DNA from: Magnetovibrio sp. PR-2
Lineage (GTDB): Bacteria > Pseudomonadota > Alphaproteobacteria > Rhodospirillales > Magnetovibrionaceae
Direction: 5' to 3'
DNA: 64,000 nt
Assembly (NCBI RefSeq): GCF_036689815.1
Contig: NZ_JBAHUR010000014.1
Coordinates: forward strand, 36,539-100,538
Part shown: piece by piece, positions 61,044-64,000 of the stretch
How positions within the stretch are numbered: the stretch's first letter is position 1
How the letters are laid out: the number at the start of each line of letters is the position of its first letter
Translations under genes and position numbers: made by a program
Notes under the pieces: model-generated
The model's input: only the letters and a program-made list of their open reading frames with translations
Databases searched by the model: none
What the model was told of the DNA's origin: nothing

Positions 61044-63131
61044 ATGAGCGAATACAGCGATTGGGAAGTCGACGAAAAGCCTGAATTACCTGAAAACTGT
61101 GGAATTGAATTGCGCCAGTACCTGTTTTTCGTTGGGGCTGCAGCACTTCTAATTCTCATCGGTACCTATTGGGTAACCAATTACTACAATCCTAAGGTTC
61201 ATAATCAGACGTTTATGAGCTCCTTGGGCGTGGGTGGTAGTGGTCAGGGGAAACGCACGACAGATGCTGTCAATGCGCCTTCGAATGTCCAGCAAGGCGC
61301 TGGTAATGTTCAGGCGCAGCCGAGGGCTGGCACGCGGAATTTTGTTCCCAATCAAGCGATGGCGCAAAATGTTGCCCACCGTGATTTTGCCTCCGTTGCG
61401 ATGCAGATGCGTGGCAGTGTGGTGAATATTTCAACGGTTGGGGATGTCGGCGCAGCCATTGCCGCGAAAAAAGAAGGGCAGAACAGTCCGTCCAAAGTTG
61501 CTTTTGCCAATCCCTTTTCACCGCGTATGAGCGCCAGCACGGGTTCAGGCGTCATTGTGCGCGATGACGGCTACATCATTTCCAATTATCATATTATTCG
61601 CGGGTCAAATGCAGCCGTTGTGACAGTCTTTACGCGTGATGGGACGCAGCGTTACAAGGCAAATATTGTCAAAATCGATGAAACCATGGATTTGGTGCTG
61701 TTGAAAATCAACACACCGGGGCCGCTGCCGACCGCACGGTTGGCCGACAGCTCAACAGTCCGTGTTGCGGATGAAGTCATCGCCATTGGGTCTCCGTTTG
61801 GTTTGGATCAAACCGTTAGTCGGGGGATTGTGTCTGCGTTGCGTAAGTCTTTGGCGATTGAAGGCGTCACCCATTCTGACTTGCTTCAGACGGATGCTGC
61901 CATCAACCAGGGTAATTCCGGTGGTCCGTTGATCGGTGCAGACGGTATGGTCGTGGGCATCAATACGGCGATTTATACGCCGACTGGCGCTTTTTCAGGA
62001 ATTGGCTTTGCTATTCCATCCAACCAGGTTCGCAAATTCATGCTCGACGAATTGGGACGTCCGCTACAGGCGCCGCGTTCGTTCAATGCAGCAGCACAAA
62101 CGACAGCTCAACCAGCCCCCGTTATTGCAGCGTCTTCTACACCGCCCGGCAATCACCAAAATGATGGCCGCGCTAAAATGGCGTGCACCACGTGTCACCA
62201 AATGACGGGTGGGCAAACCGTGGCCTTTTGGCCTGTGGCCCAGCCCAACACACAGCAGCCGGCACCGGTTATTCGGGCGAACAGCAAAACCCCGGGTAAT
62301 CACAAAAATGACGGACGCGATAAGATGGCTTGTAACTCATGCCATCAAATTAAGGGCCAACCCGCTGGGCAGGCTGCGGCTTTACAATTCACCAAGCCGA
62401 CGCCAAGCATGGTGATGAACGTTGCAACCCCCCAACCCGGTGAGGGGCAAGGTGGCACCCAAGGTGGTGTTAAGGCCTTTGGTGTTCCAGGTGCAAACTA
62501 CATGTTCATGGGTGCTGGCCTGATGCCAGTGAGTGCGGCTTTAGCAGAACGATTGAACCATCCTCAAGACCGCGGTGTGTTTGTCAGCCAGGTGGTGCCG
62601 GGTTCCCCGGCGGCGCAAGGTGGCTTGCAAGCGGGCGATATCGTTTTGAAAGTTGGTGGCCGGCGCGTTTGGGCTCCGGGGCAGCTTGGGTCTTTGATCA
62701 AGGACATGACCGCAGGTGAATTGCTGCGTCTTGGCGTAAAACGCGATGGCAGCCGTTTTGATATCGAAGTCGCCGTCAGCAAAATGCCAACTGGCACAAT
62801 GCAAAGCCCTGTTTCTGCCGTCACGCCTGCACGTGCGGTTCCCAATGAGTTCAATTGGCGCGGCATGAACATTGAAAGCTTCGTACCCGTTGGTTTGCCC
62901 GGTGCTTTGGGTGAGCCTGGACGCAAAGGGGCCGAGCTGGACGGCGTGGCAAAAGGCTCAGCCGCAGAAAAAGCAGGTCTGAAAACGCGTGACATCATCT
63001 TGCAGGTCAATGGTGAAACGGTTGGTACGCCAGCTATGTTTGACAAGGTGACGCGCAAAGCCAAGGGTCAAACGTCTATTTTGGTTCAGGTCATGCGTAA
63101 TGGTCGTGAATTCTTCGTTGTGTTGCCTTAG
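61044..63131 (+). CDS. mamE: MamE: HtrA-type protease with two magnetochrome CxxCH motifs
   Basis: A 695-residue protein. One membrane helix at about 26-44 is followed by a trypsin-like domain with an intact triad: His183 (SNYHII), Asp216 (MDLVLL), Ser292 (GNSGGPL). Two heme-binding CxxCH motifs come next: CTTCH (381-385) and CNSCH (430-434), each inside a GNHxNDGRxKMAC repeat. Two PDZ domains follow (about 485-565 and 610-695). This is the layout of MamE, which processes magnetosome proteins and helps control magnetite formation. The length is close to that of Magnetospirillum MamE. Confidence 0.95.
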   Translation: MSEYSDWEVDEKPELPENCGIELRQYLFFVGAAALLILIGTYWVTNYYNPKVHNQTFMSSLGVGGSGQGKRTTDAVNAPSNVQQGAGNVQAQPRAGTRNFVPNQAMAQNVAHRDFASVAMQMRGSVVNISTVGDVGAAIAAKKEGQNSPSKVAFANPFSPRMSASTGSGVIVRDDGYIISNYHIIRGSNAAVVTVFTRDGTQRYKANIVKIDETMDLVLLKINTPGPLPTARLADSSTVRVADEVIAIGSPFGLDQTVSRGIVSALRKSLAIEGVTHSDLLQTDAAINQGNSGGPLIGADGMVVGINTAIYTPTGAFSGIGFAIPSNQVRKFMLDELGRPLQAPRSFNAAAQTTAQPAPVIAASSTPPGNHQNDGRAKMACTTCHQMTGGQTVAFWPVAQPNTQQPAPVIRANSKTPGNHKNDGRDKMACNSCHQIKGQPAGQAAALQFTKPTPSMVMNVATPQPGEGQGGTQGGVKAFGVPGANYMFMGAGLMPVSAALAERLNHPQDRGVFVSQVVPGSPAAQGGLQAGDIVLKVGGRRVWAPGQLGSLIKDMTAGELLRLGVKRDGSRFDIEVAVSKMPTGTMQSPVSAVTPARAVPNEFNWRGMNIESFVPVGLPGALGEPGRKGAELDGVAKGSAAEKAGLKTRDIILQVNGETVGTPAMFDKVTRKAKGQTSILVQVMRNGREFFVVLP

Positions 63132-63164
63132 GGCGCATGTGTTAGGGCATAAGGGTACTTTGTC

Positions 63165-63932
63165 GTGAGCTTAGGTAGTAAAAACAAGGCGATGGCTAGG
63201 CGTGCGTTGTTGGGGGGGAAGACCCCGTTCGATGACGTGTCCGCATCTACGTCTTCTCCGTGGGATAAAAAAGCCACGCTGCCTGCATTTGCCCAGTCAA
63301 AAAGGCCAATGCCCAAAGCTGGCCCTTCAGCTAAAGCTGGTCATATGACCACGATGAAGGAAGATTCTTCTTCCGAAACAGCATTGAAAAACAATGCGGG
63401 CGCCTGGTCGAATACCTCTGCGCAGTCTGACCAAGACAAGGCACGCAATACGGCGCCTGTAGAGTTGTCTGACCTGTATGATGACGCAGGCCATAAAGTG
63501 TTGAGCGTAGAAGAAAAAGACGCCCTTTTCGACGACTGGGATGACGCCCTTCAATTGTCCCCCTGGATGACTGTTGGTATGGAAGGGGGGGGGGAACCTG
63601 CACCGCAGATGCGCCCTGCAAATTCCCTTCGCACGTCTTCTCATGAGGCTGATTTTCATGAGGCTGGTTCTCATGAAACTGGGGAAACTTCGCCAGCATC
63701 AAACGCAGTGTTTGAAAATGCAGCACCGCGCGTAACATCCTCGTGTGTGACAACGTCCTCTGATACGGAAAAACACGAAACACAGGCGGCCTCAACGCAG
63801 AGTATGAAGGTTAACTTTAAATCGAAAAGCCTTGCAGAGCGTAAGGCAAGTTCAAGCCAAAATCGTGATGACACCCATTCTACAGTTTGGGGGAATTCGT
63901 CCCAAACCAATTCCAATTCATCGCACGAATGA
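63165..63932 (+). CDS. Acidic Ser/Thr-rich protein in the mamJ position
   Basis: A 255-residue protein from GTG 63165 with AAGGG upstream, 33 bp after mamE. No signal peptide or membrane helix. It is rich in Ser, Thr, Ala, Asp and Glu, with a YDDAGHKVLSVEEKDALFDD stretch. A three-fold repeat, SHEADFHEAGSHETGE, is encoded by near-identical 15-18-base units at 63648-63680. In Magnetospirillum the gene after mamE is mamJ, an acidic repeat protein that ties magnetosomes to the MamK filament. Position and composition agree, but I see no sequence match that proves identity. Confidence 0.7.
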   Translation: MSLGSKNKAMARRALLGGKTPFDDVSASTSSPWDKKATLPAFAQSKRPMPKAGPSAKAGHMTTMKEDSSSETALKNNAGAWSNTSAQSDQDKARNTAPVELSDLYDDAGHKVLSVEEKDALFDDWDDALQLSPWMTVGMEGGGEPAPQMRPANSLRTSSHEADFHEAGSHETGETSPASNAVFENAAPRVTSSCVTTSSDTEKHETQAASTQSMKVNFKSKSLAERKASSSQNRDDTHSTVWGNSSQTNSNSSHE

Positions 63933-63952
63933 GCTGATTACTTGGTGAAGTT

Positions 63953-64000
63953 ATGAATGCAGATATGACAGATATGAGCACGACCGATACGACAAATTCT
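63953..64000 (+). CDS. Start of a further gene (partial at window edge)
   Basis: ATG at 63953 begins MNADMTDMSTTDTTNS and runs to the window edge, 20 bp after the previous stop, with GGTGAAG upstream. The gene after the mamJ position is usually mamK; 16 residues are too few to tell. Confidence 0.5.
   Translation, partial: MNADMTDMSTTDTTNS

Noticed and set aside
63640..63682. Short tandem TCATGAGGCTG units as a CRISPR-like or regulatory repeat
   Set aside because: The units are within a coding frame, of triplet-compatible length, and encode the SHEA protein repeat.

Overview
The window comes from a magnetotactic alphaproteobacterium. The call rests on the right end, where a MamI-type two-helix membrane protein is followed 5 bp later by a MamE-type HtrA protease carrying two CxxCH magnetochrome motifs. 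That pair is the start of a magnetosome mamAB-type operon. The left end (1-3.1 kb) is ordinary chromosome on the minus strand: a methyltransferase, a lytic transglycosylase, a GNAT acetyltransferase and an N-formylglutamate amidohydrolase-type gene.

A tRNA-Val(GAC) gene at 3164-3238 is the attachment site of a genomic island of about 49 kb. The last 28 bases of the tRNA and 2 following bases recur exactly at 52520-52549, next to a tyrosine integrase reading inward (51053-52327). A short doubled motif, GGGTAGCTATTGGGTAGC, lies inside both ends. A third, degenerate copy of the tRNA 3' end, terminator and arm motif lies at 52665-52752, outside the right end, so the locus has been used more than once.

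Island cargo from left to right: (i) leftward accessory operons, comprising a three-gene unit with a cyclase-fold-like protein (3.4-5.4 kb), a small basic protein with a tiny membrane protein, and an AAA+ ATPase operon with two calcineurin-like phosphoesterases (6.1-10.1 kb); (ii) two XRE regulators and a stretch of gene and IS3 debris (10.4-12.4 kb) with a second tyrosine recombinase; (iii) a rightward 32-kb block (13.6-45.2 kb) rich in exported proteins. That block holds a trypsin-like protease, five caspase-fold (C14) proteins, of which two carry formylglycine-generating-enzyme-like domains and one an SH3 domain, lipoproteins, an OmpA-type protein, a LuxR-type regulator, a lytic transglycosylase and a CsgG/TolB-like DUF4384 protein; (iv) a Fic protein and a 1422-residue P-loop NTPase with a C-terminal PD-(D/E)XK-like motif.

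The least expected part is the four-gene operon at 39651-45230. It contains soluble proteins built from flagellar-motor pieces: two FliG C-terminal-like domains, a FliM/FliN-type EIDSLLGFD motif, a PopZ-type N-terminal motif, and a tandem pair of MotA cytoplasmic-loop-like domains with no membrane helices. A 12-bp motif near TCCTCCATAYCC recurs 36-95 bp before the start codons of seven transcription units in the 20-40 kb part of the block. One of these begins the FliG-like operon, another a caspase gene and another the LuxR gene, which suggests a shared regulon.

Right of the island are feoAB with a small cysteine-rich FeoB partner (ferrous iron uptake, with a candidate Fur site), a DmeF-type metal exporter, an AGCS amino-acid symporter, and a YeiH-type transporter whose N-terminus is a second MamI-like module. 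These are followed by a cysteine-rich small protein, a near-consensus Fur box, mamI, mamE, an acidic Ser/Thr-rich protein in the position of mamJ, and the first codons of a further gene. All functions are inferred from sequence motifs read by eye; no similarity search was run.
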